Shown piece by piece: positions 1-8,720 of a stretch of 64,000 nucleotides of DNA. The notes under the pieces are model-generated. The model made no database searches. It had not been told where the DNA came from and was given only the letters and a program-made list of their open reading frames with translations. The translations under genes were made by a program, and so were the position numbers. The DNA comes from Halobacillus amylolyticus (GTDB lineage: Bacteria > Bacillota > Bacilli > Bacillales > Halobacillaceae), in assembly GCF_022921115.1 (NCBI RefSeq), contig NZ_CP095075.1:1750001-1814000 (forward strand), written 5' to 3'. The stretch's first letter is position 1; every line of letters starts with the position of its first letter.

Positions 1-1
1 C

Positions 2-292
2 TTTGAGTCACCAGACCGTAATAGTATTATCGTTGGAAATCCGACTGAGGTTGCCGACGCAATCCAGTTTCAATTTGAAGAGTCGGGTGTGGATGGCTTT
101 AACTTGAACCATTTAGTAACCCCTGGGGATCTGGAAGACTTTGTTGATTTGGTGATACCAGAGCTGCAAGAGCGTGGATTGTATAAGAAGGATTACCAGG
201 AGGGTACGTTGAGAGAGAAGCTGTTTCCGCATGGGGAAAGTGGGCTGCCTGAGGATCATCCTGGGAGTCAATATAGATATTCATTAACGTGA
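2..292 (+). CDS. C-terminal part of an LLM-class flavin-dependent monooxygenase (gene cut by window edge)
   Basis: The reading frame is open from base 2 and ends at a TGA at 290-292, so only the last 96 or so residues are present. The visible part contains the phrase IIVGNPTEVADAIQFQFEE followed by GVDGFNL and a proline- and glycine-rich tail. This is the usual end of the NtaA/SnaA/DszA branch of bacterial luciferase-like monooxygenases, which oxidise small organic substrates with reduced FMN from a partner reductase. The family call rests on this C-terminal pattern only; the substrate cannot be inferred. No terminator is obvious right after the stop. Confidence 0.75.
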   Translation, partial: FESPDRNSIIVGNPTEVADAIQFQFEESGVDGFNLNHLVTPGDLEDFVDLVIPELQERGLYKKDYQEGTLREKLFPHGESGLPEDHPGSQYRYSLT

Positions 293-400
293 TTATCTTG
301 ATGGGCTAAAGTTGACATCTCTACTATCCCATCAGTAATACACGCAAGAAACACTAGCTGTCAATAATAAACGAATCGCGATAATACAACACAAATCAAT

Positions 401-428
401 TTTACAATTTTAAAAAATAGGTTATAAT
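401..428 (+). promoter_or_regulatory. Putative sigma-A promoter for the antitoxin RNA
   Basis: TTTACA at 401-406 and TATAAT at 423-428 are 16 bases apart, a good vegetative promoter, and no protein gene follows on this strand. It would start a transcript near 435 that ends at the hairpin at 536-577. Confidence 0.55.
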
Positions 429-434
429 GAGATT

Positions 435-578
435 AGAATAGTTGCACATACTAAAAAAGACCGTTGGTGCTGTCACACCAACGATCAGGTACAATAGCCC
501 TTCAAGGGAGCAGCTCACATAGAGCTTTTGGAAATAACTACCCACATGCTTGCCAGGCCTATGGGTGGTTATTTTTTA
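435..578 (+). ncRNA. Putative type I antitoxin RNA, antisense to the 3' end of a holin-like toxin mRNA
   Basis: The segment holds three successive hairpins and no credible open frame: a strong stem near 459-485 (CCGTTGGTG paired with CACCAACG), a middle stem region around 496-525, and a terminator at 536-577. Its 3' end overlaps the last codons of the toxin gene on the opposite strand (569-649), so the two RNAs converge tail to tail. I have the impression that this layout recurs next to small hydrophobic toxins in Bacillaceae. The RNA start is inferred from the promoter; no expression is shown. Confidence 0.55.
536..577 (+). terminator. Rho-independent terminator of the antitoxin RNA
   Basis: A stem pairs AACTACCCACA with TATGGGTGGTT and is followed by ATTTTTT. 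The stem also overlaps the end of the toxin gene on the other strand. Confidence 0.65.
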
Positions 579-649
579 TGGTTTGACAGTATAGCAACAA
601 TTAAAGTTCCGAAAGAAATTATCAGAAACAGTGTTTCGAATACTGTCAT
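569..649 (-). CDS. 26-residue holin-like toxin peptide of a type I toxin-antitoxin pair
   Basis: This short frame starts at ATG 649-647, preceded by a strong AAGGGGGTGAT binding site about seven bases upstream, and stops at TAA 571-569. The peptide begins MTVFETLFLIISFG, is almost wholly one hydrophobic helix, and ends with a basic NHKK tail, the pattern of the putative holin-like toxin family. Such peptides insert in the cell's own membrane when made in excess. The mRNA would run into the convergent antisense RNA, which overlaps its last codons. It is too short for standard gene finders. The function is inferred from shape and context. Confidence 0.6.
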   Translation of the reverse strand: MTVFETLFLIISFGTLIVAILSNHKK

Positions 650-867
650 ATCGGATCACCCCCTTTCATCTTACAGTTAGGGGAATGAACCGCACCCATG
701 AAAGCCCTATCATACTAGTATTAGTATAGCAGAAATAATAGGATTCACCATAATGTTTTAAGACTACATACTACCGCAATCCCTTCTCTTGGCTTGGAAC
801 CTTCTTCCCTTTATCCAATTAAGAATATATCCCTTGTTATGAATCTATATCATTAATCAAGGTAACT

Positions 868-910
868 AGAAAAAAGAAAGCATAAATAGCCAAAACGGCT
901 ATTTATGCTT
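868..910 (-). terminator. Terminator of mqo
   Basis: A 14-bp perfect stem (878-891 paired with 897-910) has a five-base loop and, on the minus strand, runs into a T-rich tract. It overlaps the last codons of mqo. Confidence 0.8.
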
Positions 911-2450
911 CTTGTAAGACACGAGTTTCCTGTTCCTGCTCAGGATTCGTTTTTTTTTGATCGTCTAAGTTGAGCGCTTGCGCTGTCGACGTATGAATTT
1001 CCTGGATAAGCTCTGGGTTTTCCACTAGCTTCTTGCCATAAGAAGGAATCATTTCTTTGATTTTCGGTTCCCATTCTTTGATATGCTGCGGAAAGCATTT
1101 TTCCATTAATTCAAGCATAACGGAAACGGCCGTAGAAGCACCTGGGGAAGCACCGAGCAAGGCCGCGATCGAGCCGTCAGCAGAATGAACAAGTTCCGTA
1201 CCAAATTGAAGGGTTCCTTTGCCGCCGTCCTTCGTATCTTTGATTACTTGCACACGTTGACCGGCTGTGACTAAGTCCCAATCCTCGCTCTTGGCGTTTG
1301 GAATAAACTCACGTAACTGTTCCATGCGCTGTTCTTTGGATAAAATGACTTGTTCAATCAAGTATTTCGTCAACGAAGCGTTTTTTACGCCTGCCGAGAT
1401 CATCGTTGCAAGATTATCCTTGCGTACGGATGTTATCAAATCAAGCAAAGAGCCCGTTTTTAAAAACTTCGGTGAAAAGCCGGCAAACGGTCCAAACAGC
1501 AGTGATGTTTTATTGTCGATAAAACGTGTATCCAAATGCGGCACAGACATTGGTGGAGCTCCCACCTTGGCTTTGCCGTACACTTTGGCATGATGCTGTT
1601 CGATCACTTCCTGATTATTACACACCATAAACTGTCCGCTTACCGGGAAACCTCCGATATGTTTGGATTCAGGAATACCAGTCTTTTGCAGCAAGTGGAG
1701 ACTTCCACCGCCCCCGCCGATAAACACAAAATCAGACGTATGGGTTTCAAGTTTATTATTAGCGAGATCCTGGACCGTCACTTCCCATGCGCCATCGTCA
1801 GTCCGCTTGATGTCCTCAACACTATGCTTATAATTGACATCAAGGTCTGTACTTTCCAAGGTGTCAAACAACTTACGTGTTAACACTCCAAAGTTAACAT
1901 CTGTTCCCGCATCGATTTTTGTAGCGGCTATCGCTTCATTCGAAGTCCGGCCACTCATGATCAGCGGAATCCATTCTTTCAATGTTTCCGGATCATCGGA
2001 AAATTCCATCGCTTTAAACAAAGGATTCTCCACCATCGTGTTAAAACGCTTTCTTAGAAACTTAACATTCTGCTCCCCTTGTACCAAACTCATATGAGGC
2101 AAAGGTTTAATGAACTCATGAGGATTACGAATCAGATTACCGTTTACAAGATAAGACCAAAATTGCTTTGAAACCTGAAATTGTTCATTCACTTTAGTAG
2201 CTTTAGACATGTCGATCGAACCGTCCGGCTGTTCTTTCGTATAGTTCAGCTCACACAGGGCAGCATGTCCCGTACCCGCATTATTCCATACGTTTGAACT
2301 TTCTTCTCCTCCACTTTCAAGCCTTTCAAACACGCGAATATTCCAGTCCGGCACTAGTTCTTTCAACAATGCTCCAAGCGTTGCACTCATAATTCCTGCA
2401 CCAATTAAAATAACGTCTGTTTTACTCTGGCTGTTGCTCATTTGTCCCAT
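903..2450 (-). CDS. mqo: Malate:quinone oxidoreductase
   Basis: The 515-residue product oxidises malate to oxaloacetate and passes electrons to the quinone pool, as an FAD-bound peripheral membrane enzyme that bypasses NAD-linked malate dehydrogenase. The N-terminus carries the dinucleotide-binding pattern [14 protein letters not shown] at about residues 13-26. Family signatures follow, such as [16 protein letters not shown] near residue 57 and [15 protein letters not shown] near residue 440. The length matches the family (about 500). It stands alone, with its own terminator overlapping the stop. The start shown (MGQMSNSQ) could also be the internal ATG three codons later. Family assignment is secure. 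Confidence 0.95.
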   Translation of the reverse strand: MGQMSNSQSKTDVILIGAGIMSATLGALLKELVPDWNIRVFERLESGGEESSNVWNNAGTGHAALCELNYTKEQPDGSIDMSKATKVNEQFQVSKQFWSYLVNGNLIRNPHEFIKPLPHMSLVQGEQNVKFLRKRFNTMVENPLFKAMEFSDDPETLKEWIPLIMSGRTSNEAIAATKIDAGTDVNFGVLTRKLFDTLESTDLDVNYKHSVEDIKRTDDGAWEVTVQDLANNKLETHTSDFVFIGGGGGSLHLLQKTGIPESKHIGGFPVSGQFMVCNNQEVIEQHHAKVYGKAKVGAPPMSVPHLDTRFIDNKTSLLFGPFAGFSPKFLKTGSLLDLITSVRKDNLATMISAGVKNASLTKYLIEQVILSKEQRMEQLREFIPNAKSEDWDLVTAGQRVQVIKDTKDGGKGTLQFGTELVHSADGSIAALLGASPGASTAVSVMLELMEKCFPQHIKEWEPKIKEMIPSYGKKLVENPELIQEIHTSTAQALNLDDQKKTNPEQEQETRVLQEA

Positions 2451-2795
2451 CCTTATTCACTAAGATTTGTAAAAAGCAAAAGTATATAGGCGCTCCTACT
2501 TAGGCTTCACAATAATCCAGGGAGCAACCTAATTACGCATATCTTTTTTGACTCACTATACCCTAGTGTATCACTATTGATTGGAAAATTAAAATTATAT
2601 ATTTACCGTCATATATGGTTATAAGCTATTAAAAAGATGATGAGAAGTTCCACCATACAGCCCTAGGAAAGTCTGCGACTGAGAAATCTTATGTAAATTT
2701 GAAGAATACACTGGCTATTGAAGTACAAATTATAGTTCAGCTTCCTCTACCTATTACAAAGTTTCACCTAGCAAGAATCCTCCTTAATGGGATGG
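2451..2795. other. Intergenic region without a clear gene
   Basis: Downstream of the 62-residue gene and upstream of mqo. A frame is open on the plus strand across about 2636-2829, but it has no plausible start or binding site and no family I recognise. I see no RNA structure here. Confidence 0.4.
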
Positions 2796-2984
2796 TTAAA
2801 TATCATAATAACCATCGTTTATATCCTTAAGGAAAGGGAATAAGAAAGCTCTTAAACCTTTTTCCTTTATATATGGTATTTCTTCAGTGTAATATGTGAA
2901 ATTTTTATTTTGTACACTATCTCTTATTTTAATCGCCCTATGACCGTCTTGTTCGAATTCTGAATGCATCAATTCATACCGCAT
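2796..2984 (-). CDS. Small hypothetical protein (62 aa)
   Basis: A start ATG is preceded by GAGGTG at a good distance, which is the main reason to accept this short frame. The product begins MRYELMHSEFEQDGHRAIKI and is polar, with aromatic residues in the second half and no membrane segment or motif I recognise. It stands alone, and no operon partner is visible on either side. Function unknown. Confidence 0.5.
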   Translation of the reverse strand: MRYELMHSEFEQDGHRAIKIRDSVQNKNFTYYTEEIPYIKEKGLRAFLFPFLKDINDGYYDI

Positions 2985-3459
2985 TTAATCACCTCATTTT
3001 TCTCTTAATTATATACCAAACCCCTCCAGTTTTTTCACCTTCTATCTGAATTACATCACGCCGCCCATAAATTCGCTAAGATAAATAATGAAAAATAATG
3101 TCCAAATCAAATGTGATTATAAGTTAAGAATGGCATGTCTCCCTTATCATGATTAGAAGAGCATAATCAAAAGTGAGAAAAGGTATGCCAATGAGTATGT
3201 CATTCATCCCGCCACTTCTTCTGTAATAATTATTATCGGTATCTTGGACAACAAACCTAAAGCCTTAGGTTGTTCTATCTATCAAATGGAGCATAGTAAG
3301 CTCGAACCGAACCATCCGAAAACACTATAATATTAATATTTGCGGGGGCATTTGATATTTTTGACTATGTGTTGACTACGGAGTATTGATAGACTGATAC
3401 AGTACTACTGTTTGAACCATATTGAACTAATCTGATAGAAGTTAGTTGGATAGTACAGT
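2985..3459. other. Gene-free AT-rich stretch
   Basis: About 475 bases between the small hypothetical gene and the ABC three-component operon. I see no open frame with a binding site, no clear terminator and no repeat. It probably marks the left boundary of the accessory island. Confidence 0.4.
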
Positions 3460-5145
3460 TTAATTTTTAAAAGGTCTATCATCTTCAGATAGCGTAACTA
3501 CAACATGAGATTTTTCTAATAGCTTTTTATCTTGAACCTTTTCTTTTAGAACAGCTACAATATATTGACACTCTATAGAATTAACGATGTCAATAATTGC
3601 GTTTAGTGCTACCTTATCGATAGTCTCTATAACATCATGAACTATAAATTTTGGTACCTTTTTCTCCAAATCCTTCGCTAGTTGTTGATACGCTAAGTCA
3701 AATGCAGCAATAATGGATTTCCTTGTACCTGTACTTAATCCTCTTTTGACATGATCAATACCAAAAGGAAATCCATTTTCTGTTTTATAAAGCATAAAAG
3801 GCTCACCATTAGTCTTTTCACTATATTGGGAAAAATACTTATTAAAGATAGACAATGAATCCTCTTTAACTTCAGCTTCACCTTCAGTTTCCTCAAGTTC
3901 CTCAAATAGTTCAGATATTCGACTCTCTAAATGCTTATAAGTTGATCGAATATTTTTGTTGCTTCCCAGTTCTTCATTATATTCTGCTAATTTATTTTGC
4001 AAGGTGGTGTACTCATCTATTTTATTTTCTTCTATTAACATTATTACATTTTTATGATTTTCAAACAGTCTGCTTTTATTTTTTTCAAATGCACCAATTT
4101 TCTTATCTACCTTTTGTAGCTGAGAATTGAAATACCTTACTTTATTGTGCATAAGTTCATCATTGAACTTTACTAAGTCATCAAATTCTTTTCGCAAATC
4201 ACCCATGGCTTTCAACGTTTCATTATATAAGTTCCTCAAGACTTCTTTATCAATGCCATTATTTTTTTCCTGCTCAGCATCAGCAATAATATCTTGAATC
4301 CTCTTCCTTTTAAATAAAAGTTCATCGATCCGATCATTATATTCAGCGTACTGAACCTTTATTTCAGATATCTTCTCTTCATTTTCTTTAAATTTTCTTG
4401 AATCCACAAGGATGTTCATTTGGGTATTTAATTCTTCAATAGTCGATTCTAAAAGAGTAACCTTTTGGTTAACACTATCTATAGATTTAAAATCATTAAT
4501 AGACATAAAGTTTTTTATCTCTTTATTTTTTTCTGCAATTTCTTTTCTCAAGTTTAAAATATGGTTACTTAACTCTTGATCCTGTAATTCAAAAAGGTAT
4601 GAATAAATATTCTCATAAGTTGCATCATTAGTTCTATCTAAGAATTTAAGAAATTTATTATTGTCAGATCGTTGGTCTATCCTAACAAACATATTAATCA
4701 GCTGTCGAAACGATGGGCTATTTGCCATATTAGAAAAGAAAATCAAATTAAGTTGTTGCCAGTAATCATTCTGGTTCATTTCTTTCCCATTAATATATCT
4801 TTTACCCCGAGGATAAAGATCGACCGAAAGAATATATTCATTTGAATCTTTCTTATCAAAAGAGTCTACTACCAGCAGTTCAACATTAACTCCATTATCA
4901 ATAATGTAATTTTTCAACTTATCATTTGTTTGCTTAGTTTCATCATCATAATATATATACTTTCTGTGTTTCGCTCCCAAGCATATATCAATTAATTTTA
5001 AAACAGTCGTTTTTCCAACACTATTTCCCTTTTCCTGGTCTTTCCCAGCATCGACTATAAAATTCATTCCCTTGTAAAAAGGAATTTCCCTAATGATCTT
5101 ATGAGCACGTTTGGTTTCTTTAATGGTTAAATGCTTTATAAACAC
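3460..5145 (-). CDS. DUF2326 ABC-type ATPase of an ABC three-component (ABC-3C) system
   Basis: The 561-residue protein is an SMC/RecN-like coiled-coil ATPase. A Walker A motif GNSVGKTT lies near residue 43. Long heptad-rich coiled coils span roughly residues 190-410. A signature-like segment GLSTGTRKS lies near residue 470 and a Walker B-like FIVHDVIE near residue 500. This is the DUF2326 family, the ATPase of the ABC-3C systems described by Aravind and colleagues as predicted conflict (defence) systems. It is the last gene of a four-gene minus-strand operon and overlaps the middle-component gene by ten bases, implying coupled translation. No membrane domains are present, so it is not a transporter. 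The system's target is unknown. Confidence 0.85.
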   Translation of the reverse strand: MFIKHLTIKETKRAHKIIREIPFYKGMNFIVDAGKDQEKGNSVGKTTVLKLIDICLGAKHRKYIYYDDETKQTNDKLKNYIIDNGVNVELLVVDSFDKKDSNEYILSVDLYPRGKRYINGKEMNQNDYWQQLNLIFFSNMANSPSFRQLINMFVRIDQRSDNNKFLKFLDRTNDATYENIYSYLFELQDQELSNHILNLRKEIAEKNKEIKNFMSINDFKSIDSVNQKVTLLESTIEELNTQMNILVDSRKFKENEEKISEIKVQYAEYNDRIDELLFKRKRIQDIIADAEQEKNNGIDKEVLRNLYNETLKAMGDLRKEFDDLVKFNDELMHNKVRYFNSQLQKVDKKIGAFEKNKSRLFENHKNVIMLIEENKIDEYTTLQNKLAEYNEELGSNKNIRSTYKHLESRISELFEELEETEGEAEVKEDSLSIFNKYFSQYSEKTNGEPFMLYKTENGFPFGIDHVKRGLSTGTRKSIIAAFDLAYQQLAKDLEKKVPKFIVHDVIETIDKVALNAIIDIVNSIECQYIVAVLKEKVQDKKLLEKSHVVVTLSEDDRPFKN

Positions 5146-5363
5146 TCTAGAAATCCCTCCTTACTAATGGAAATTTTTTCAATAAGAAAAAGGAAGTCTA
5201 ATGAGAGCAAATAAATGGTGTATTCAAGCGAGTCATTATATTGCTCTTTTAATTCCTCATATAAACCCTCAACATTGTAATTTTGAACATTACTAATTTC
5301 CAATATACAAGCTGAGATGTAATACACGGTATCCTTAGGATTTGAGTCTCTGTCAATTATCAT
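5136..5363 (-). CDS. ABC-3C middle component (MC6-like), 75 aa
   Basis: A small acidic helical protein, MIIDRDSNPKDTVYYISACI at its start, lies between the effector-like gene and the DUF2326 ATPase. Its 3' end overlaps the ATPase start and its 5' end is one base from the upstream stop. Size and position match the middle components of ABC-3C systems, which link the ATPase to the third protein. The assignment rests on the neighbourhood and on the YISACILEIS-type helix; I cannot run a profile search. Confidence 0.7.
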   Translation of the reverse strand: MIIDRDSNPKDTVYYISACILEISNVQNYNVEGLYEELKEQYNDSLEYTIYLLSLDFLFLIEKISISKEGFLECL

Positions 5364-5364
5364 T

Positions 5365-5922
5365 TTATTTAACTACCTTAGGCACGGGCTTCAAAAGTTT
5401 ACACTTAGTAAATGCATAGAACATTATCATATAAATGGCTGCATCGACTTCTTCATCTAATAATTCTGATCCACCAATTAATGCACTATAACAGATTTCT
5501 TCCTTGAGACGGTCAAATACTTTTTTAATTACGTAATCACCATCAAGTTTTTCTTTTCCTCTTACTTTTTCAACTTCTAGATAAACCGTGCGAATTTTTT
5601 TAATCATTATTGTCTTATTTAAATAATGTTGAATGACCTTAGAAACCTCATCATAACCATCTGAATAATTATCAAAAATTTCTATGTAAAGATCAACCTC
5701 GTTGTAATCAAACTTTTCCATCCAGTCAGAATTTTTCTGGATAGAATATTCCTCATCATAGTCAATCTCAAGCTCTGCTATTATCTTACAAACTTCAAAA
5801 ATAGCAGAGCGTTTTAATATTTTGGGAGTATGGTTGTCAAAATAAATACTTGTCAAAGTATTATCATCACCAACAATTGAAGTTCCATTGTCACCACTTC
5901 TAGCGCTATGACTAAATGCCAT
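5365..5922 (-). CDS. ABC-3C third component with GDNGTSIVGDDN N-terminal tag
   Basis: The 185-residue protein starts with a polar tag containing SGDNGTSIVGDDN at about residues 9-21, followed by a helical, acidic domain (residues 35-175). It has no signal peptide or membrane segment. Position in the operon makes it the C-terminal-domain component of the ABC-3C system, the presumed effector or sensor. The gene overlaps the upstream membrane-protein gene by one base. Nearly the same tag ends that upstream protein, which suggests that the two interact or assemble together. Biochemical role unknown. Confidence 0.65.
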   Translation of the reverse strand: MAFSHSARSGDNGTSIVGDDNTLTSIYFDNHTPKILKRSAIFEVCKIIAELEIDYDEEYSIQKNSDWMEKFDYNEVDLYIEIFDNYSDGYDEVSKVIQHYLNKTIMIKKIRTVYLEVEKVRGKEKLDGDYVIKKVFDRLKEEICYSALIGGSELLDEEVDAAIYMIMFYAFTKCKLLKPVPKVVK

Positions 5923-6179
5923 TATTTTCCCCCGTTCGTATTATTTTTATCTCCTATTATACTTGTTCCATTGTCACCCGAAGTTGCTTTTTTACTTGAG
6001 AATAGCTCTTTTTTAGACGAATCAAATGTGATATTTAGCTCCTGTTTTAAATATCGTTCAATTTCTTTATTTTTAGAAGATACTTTCTTTGAAAATAGAA
6101 TTGCACAAATAGACAATATTGAGGCTAAAATCCCTAGTATAGCATTTACAGTTACTATATCCATATGCTCACCTCTCAC
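5922..6179 (-). CDS. Small membrane-anchored protein of the ABC-3C operon with GDNGTSIIGDKN tail
   Basis: The 85-residue product has one hydrophobic segment near the N-terminus (about residues 8-28, ILGILASILSICAILF), then a basic and acidic linker (KKVSSKNKEIERYLKQELN). It ends with SGDNGTSIIGDKNNTNGGK. The tail repeats the N-terminal tag of the next protein almost exactly. It is the first gene of the operon. The predicted topology, one membrane helix with a cytoplasmic tail, would place an ABC-3C assembly at the membrane. The start MRGEHMDIVT could instead be the internal MDIVT, which is preceded by GAGGTG. Confidence 0.6.
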   Translation of the reverse strand: MRGEHMDIVTVNAILGILASILSICAILFSKKVSSKNKEIERYLKQELNITFDSSKKELFSSKKATSGDNGTSIIGDKNNTNGGK

Positions 6180-6705
6180 ATTACAAGTTATTACCTATTT
6201 TATCACAATACAGATGAAGATTTATATTAATTTCCAGGTGAGTGTTTCAATTAAGAATGAATAAAAGTATCTTACCTAGCCATGTGATAAATACTTGACT
6301 CATTGGTTATTTATTTGGAAAAATTTATTCACTGATAAAGGAAAAGGTGTACCAGAAGGCACACGCTATAAGTATGGAGTGGGGACTACCCTTTCTTTCA
6401 AAAGAACTGTATTTTCTAAAAACCGCTTGTCTTAAAGTCAGGAGAGATATTCGACTATTTCGCTATTAGGAATAGTGATAAAGATAGTTTTAATATAGGT
6501 GATTTGGGCAGCTTAGAAGGCTTTGAAAATGATACAATCAAATATGGAGGATAAAAGACCAATAAAAGCCTCTCCCATCAAATATCCCCAGTACTAAACC
6601 CTGTCTATGACTAGTTTGGATTCATTTGCTGGGAAAAGGGATGTATTAGAAAACAAATTTATTTAAATAAGAATACTTTATATAAGAAAAAAGAGGGGTT
6701 ATTGT
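6180..6705. other. Intergenic region upstream of the Nudix gene
   Basis: About 525 bases. A short plus-strand open stretch near 6313-6440 (reading TDKGKGVPEGTRYKYGVGTT) looks like a gene remnant with stops soon after, and I do not recognise the family. A ribosome binding site AGAGGGG precedes the Nudix start at 6706. Confidence 0.35.
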
Positions 6706-7098
6706 ATGAAAAGAATTATTAGTGTGGTGGGCGCAGTCATTGAACAAGAGGATAATATTCTATGTGCACTTCGAAGCCCATCTATGTCACTTCCTTTGCA
6801 TTGGGAATTTCCTGGTGGAAAAATCCAAGAGGGAGAAAAACCTGAAGAGGCACTTGTAAGGGAAATTAATGAGGAGTTAGGATGTACAATTGAAGTGAAA
6901 CGAAAAATTGTAGAGACAAACGAAGATAATGATAATACAACAATAAACTTGAGTACATTTTTCTCAGAAATTAAAACGGGTACCCCCTTGGCTTTTGAAC
7001 ATGATAAGATCCAATGGATCCATAAACGAGAACTAAATTCATTAAAGTGGGCACCCGCAGATATTCCTACTGTCGAGTTTATTACAAAATACATGTAA
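6706..7098 (+). CDS. Nudix hydrolase, MutT / CTP pyrophosphohydrolase type
   Basis: The 130-residue protein carries the full Nudix box, GGKIQEGEKPEEALVREINE followed by ELG, at about residues 39-61. It hydrolyses nucleoside triphosphate derivatives to monophosphates with magnesium; MutT-like members remove oxidised or modified nucleotides. Start at ATG 6706 is supported by AGAGGGG eight bases upstream. It is the only plus-strand gene of the island. Its stop codon abuts the stop of the HNH nuclease gene on the other strand with no base between, so the two genes converge. A role in removing modified nucleotides alongside a modification-sensing nuclease is possible but only inferred. Confidence 0.85.
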   Translation: MKRIISVVGAVIEQEDNILCALRSPSMSLPLHWEFPGGKIQEGEKPEEALVREINEELGCTIEVKRKIVETNEDNDNTTINLSTFFSEIKTGTPLAFEHDKIQWIHKRELNSLKWAPADIPTVEFITKYM

Positions 7099-7911
7099 TT
7101 AATTGGTGTTTAGTTGCTTCTCTTTCTCATTAATCTTTTCAATTAGTTCATCGTTATAAGAGTCAGCATCATTTGAATGGTGACAACGCCTATGGCAATT
7201 AGCACAAATTGCTGCTACCCATTCCGGATGATCCGGGCCACCATCAGATAATTTTTTTAGATGGTGTACTTCTAAATAAGGGTCTCCATTTCCCATCACA
7301 AAGGGAGCATTTATCTTACAAGCCTCACATATTCCGTTTGCCCGTTTTAACGCATATTTCTTTATTGCTTTGCTTCTTTTTATAGCTTTTGTTACTCGTT
7401 GGATGGTAGTAGTTTCTTCGTTTGATGATGCTAATGCTTCGTTTCGTAAATCCTCAAGAGTAGATTCCTTAGGTTCAGGTTCCTCTAAGTACTCTCCCGG
7501 ATTATGTGAGAGTTCTGATGGCATGAGCTCAAATACTATAGATTGGCGCATATAGCCTTCACGATCCCGTACTTGTTTATAATGGTGGCCTATGTAATAC
7601 AACTCACATACAAACTCTATGTAACCTTGTTTTACATATTTAAATAACATGATACTTTTTCCATTATTAATATGATCCCGAATGGCTTTGTTACCTTTAA
7701 TAAACTGCATGTCACCTACCTGGCCTTCACCAGTGTAATAAAACACGCCATTACTTTGCCAACCATCATCATATCCAAATTCTTCTCCTGAATCACTCGT
7801 GAATATCATAACTAACGGAGAGTTTTTCGGGGTACTAATACCGCCTTGTTGCTGCCCACCAAATTTATTATGAATATCTCTTCTTCGATAAATTTCTTTT
7901 GGTTTGAACAA
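7099..7911 (-). CDS. HNH endonuclease with SRA-like (ScoMcrA-type) N-terminal domain
   Basis: The 270-residue protein has two parts. The N-terminal 140 residues contain GEEFGYDDGWQSNGVFYYTG and GQVGDMQFIKGNKAIRDH, the pattern of the SRA-like domain of ScoMcrA-type modification-dependent restriction enzymes. The C-terminus has an HNH zinc-finger nuclease: CEAC near residue 195, EVHHLKKLSDGG with the catalytic histidines near 217, and CANCHRRCHH near 240. The likely role is cutting DNA that carries modified bases or phosphorothioates. The modification sensed is not deducible. A binding site AGGAGG lies just upstream of the start. It converges with the Nudix gene. Confidence 0.8.
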   Translation of the reverse strand: MFKPKEIYRRRDIHNKFGGQQQGGISTPKNSPLVMIFTSDSGEEFGYDDGWQSNGVFYYTGEGQVGDMQFIKGNKAIRDHINNGKSIMLFKYVKQGYIEFVCELYYIGHHYKQVRDREGYMRQSIVFELMPSELSHNPGEYLEEPEPKESTLEDLRNEALASSNEETTTIQRVTKAIKRSKAIKKYALKRANGICEACKINAPFVMGNGDPYLEVHHLKKLSDGGPDHPEWVAAICANCHRRCHHSNDADSYNDELIEKINEKEKQLNTN

Positions 7912-7954
7912 ATTTCATCCTCCTGTTCTAATTATTGTACTGGTTGTGAATAAA

Positions 7955-8720
7955 TTAGGCATAATGCCCACCGATCTTCTTACTCCGATCAATGTTAATC
8001 CCGCCTGAGGTATAACTACTTGCACGTAAAACTGCCGTGGAACCATATTTCTCCCGAATTGAATCCATTACTTCTGATAAATCCTTTTTCTTAGGTTGAT
8101 TATCAAATAAGCTTAGTTGAACGTCACTTTCCTCACACAAATTGGTTAGAGCAACAGAGGCCCTTCAAATTTTACTTACTCCATCATAAAATCGATGGAA
8201 TAATTTTAAACAAATATCATACATATCCATGGTCAAATTTGTAGGGTTTTGAATAGACATAGACCTACTAAAACCTCCTCCCACTTCTCTTGAATATCCT
8301 ATTCCAAGATGAATGGTCCTACCCTCTTTATCGTCCATTCTTGCTCGACGACAAGCTTCTTCAAATAAATCCAATAAACATGCGTAAATTTCCTCTTTAC
8401 TATAATCCCTTAGTAAAGTTATGCCATGACCATAAGACTTCTGTTCAGTTTTCACGAAGTTCCCATAGACTGGACTTAAATCAATGCCCCCATGCATGCC
8501 AATACAGTTGCTCCCCCATTATTCCAAAGTTCTTTTTTAAATATTTTAGTGGGTGCTTAGCTAAGTGACCTAGTGTAAGGACTCCCATTCGATTAAGGTT
8601 GCGAGTCATTCTAGATCCGATCCCCCATATGTCATGAATATCACATGGCCAAAGTTTTTCAGCTACATCTTCATATCTGCATTCCGCAATTCCGTCATCT
8701 GTGTAGATGGCATTTTAAAA
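7955..8720 (-). pseudogene. uvrX: UvrX-type Y-family DNA polymerase, broken
   Basis: Three fragments of one error-prone translesion polymerase read in order on the minus strand. The first runs from 8720 with DDGIAECRYEDVAEKLWP and the helix-hairpin segment HDIWGIGSRMTRNLNRMG. The second (8497-8165) has GIDLSPVYGNFV and HLGIGYSREVGGGFSRSM. The third ends QLSLFDNQPKKK and a typical C-terminus. One extra G in a G5 run (8487-8491) shifts the frame, and an in-frame TGA at about 8162-8164 separates fragments two and three, with RASVALTNLCEES reading straight on. The catalytic palm half is missing because an ISL3 element begins at 8721. Confidence 0.85.

Noticed and set aside
1267..2097. Plus-strand frames over mqo
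   Set aside because: They are shadows of the well-supported minus-strand gene, without binding sites or recognisable motifs.
2636..2829. Plus-strand open stretch near 2.7 kb as a transposase or other gene remnant
   Set aside because: It has no start, no binding site and no motif, and it overlaps a better-supported small gene on the other strand.
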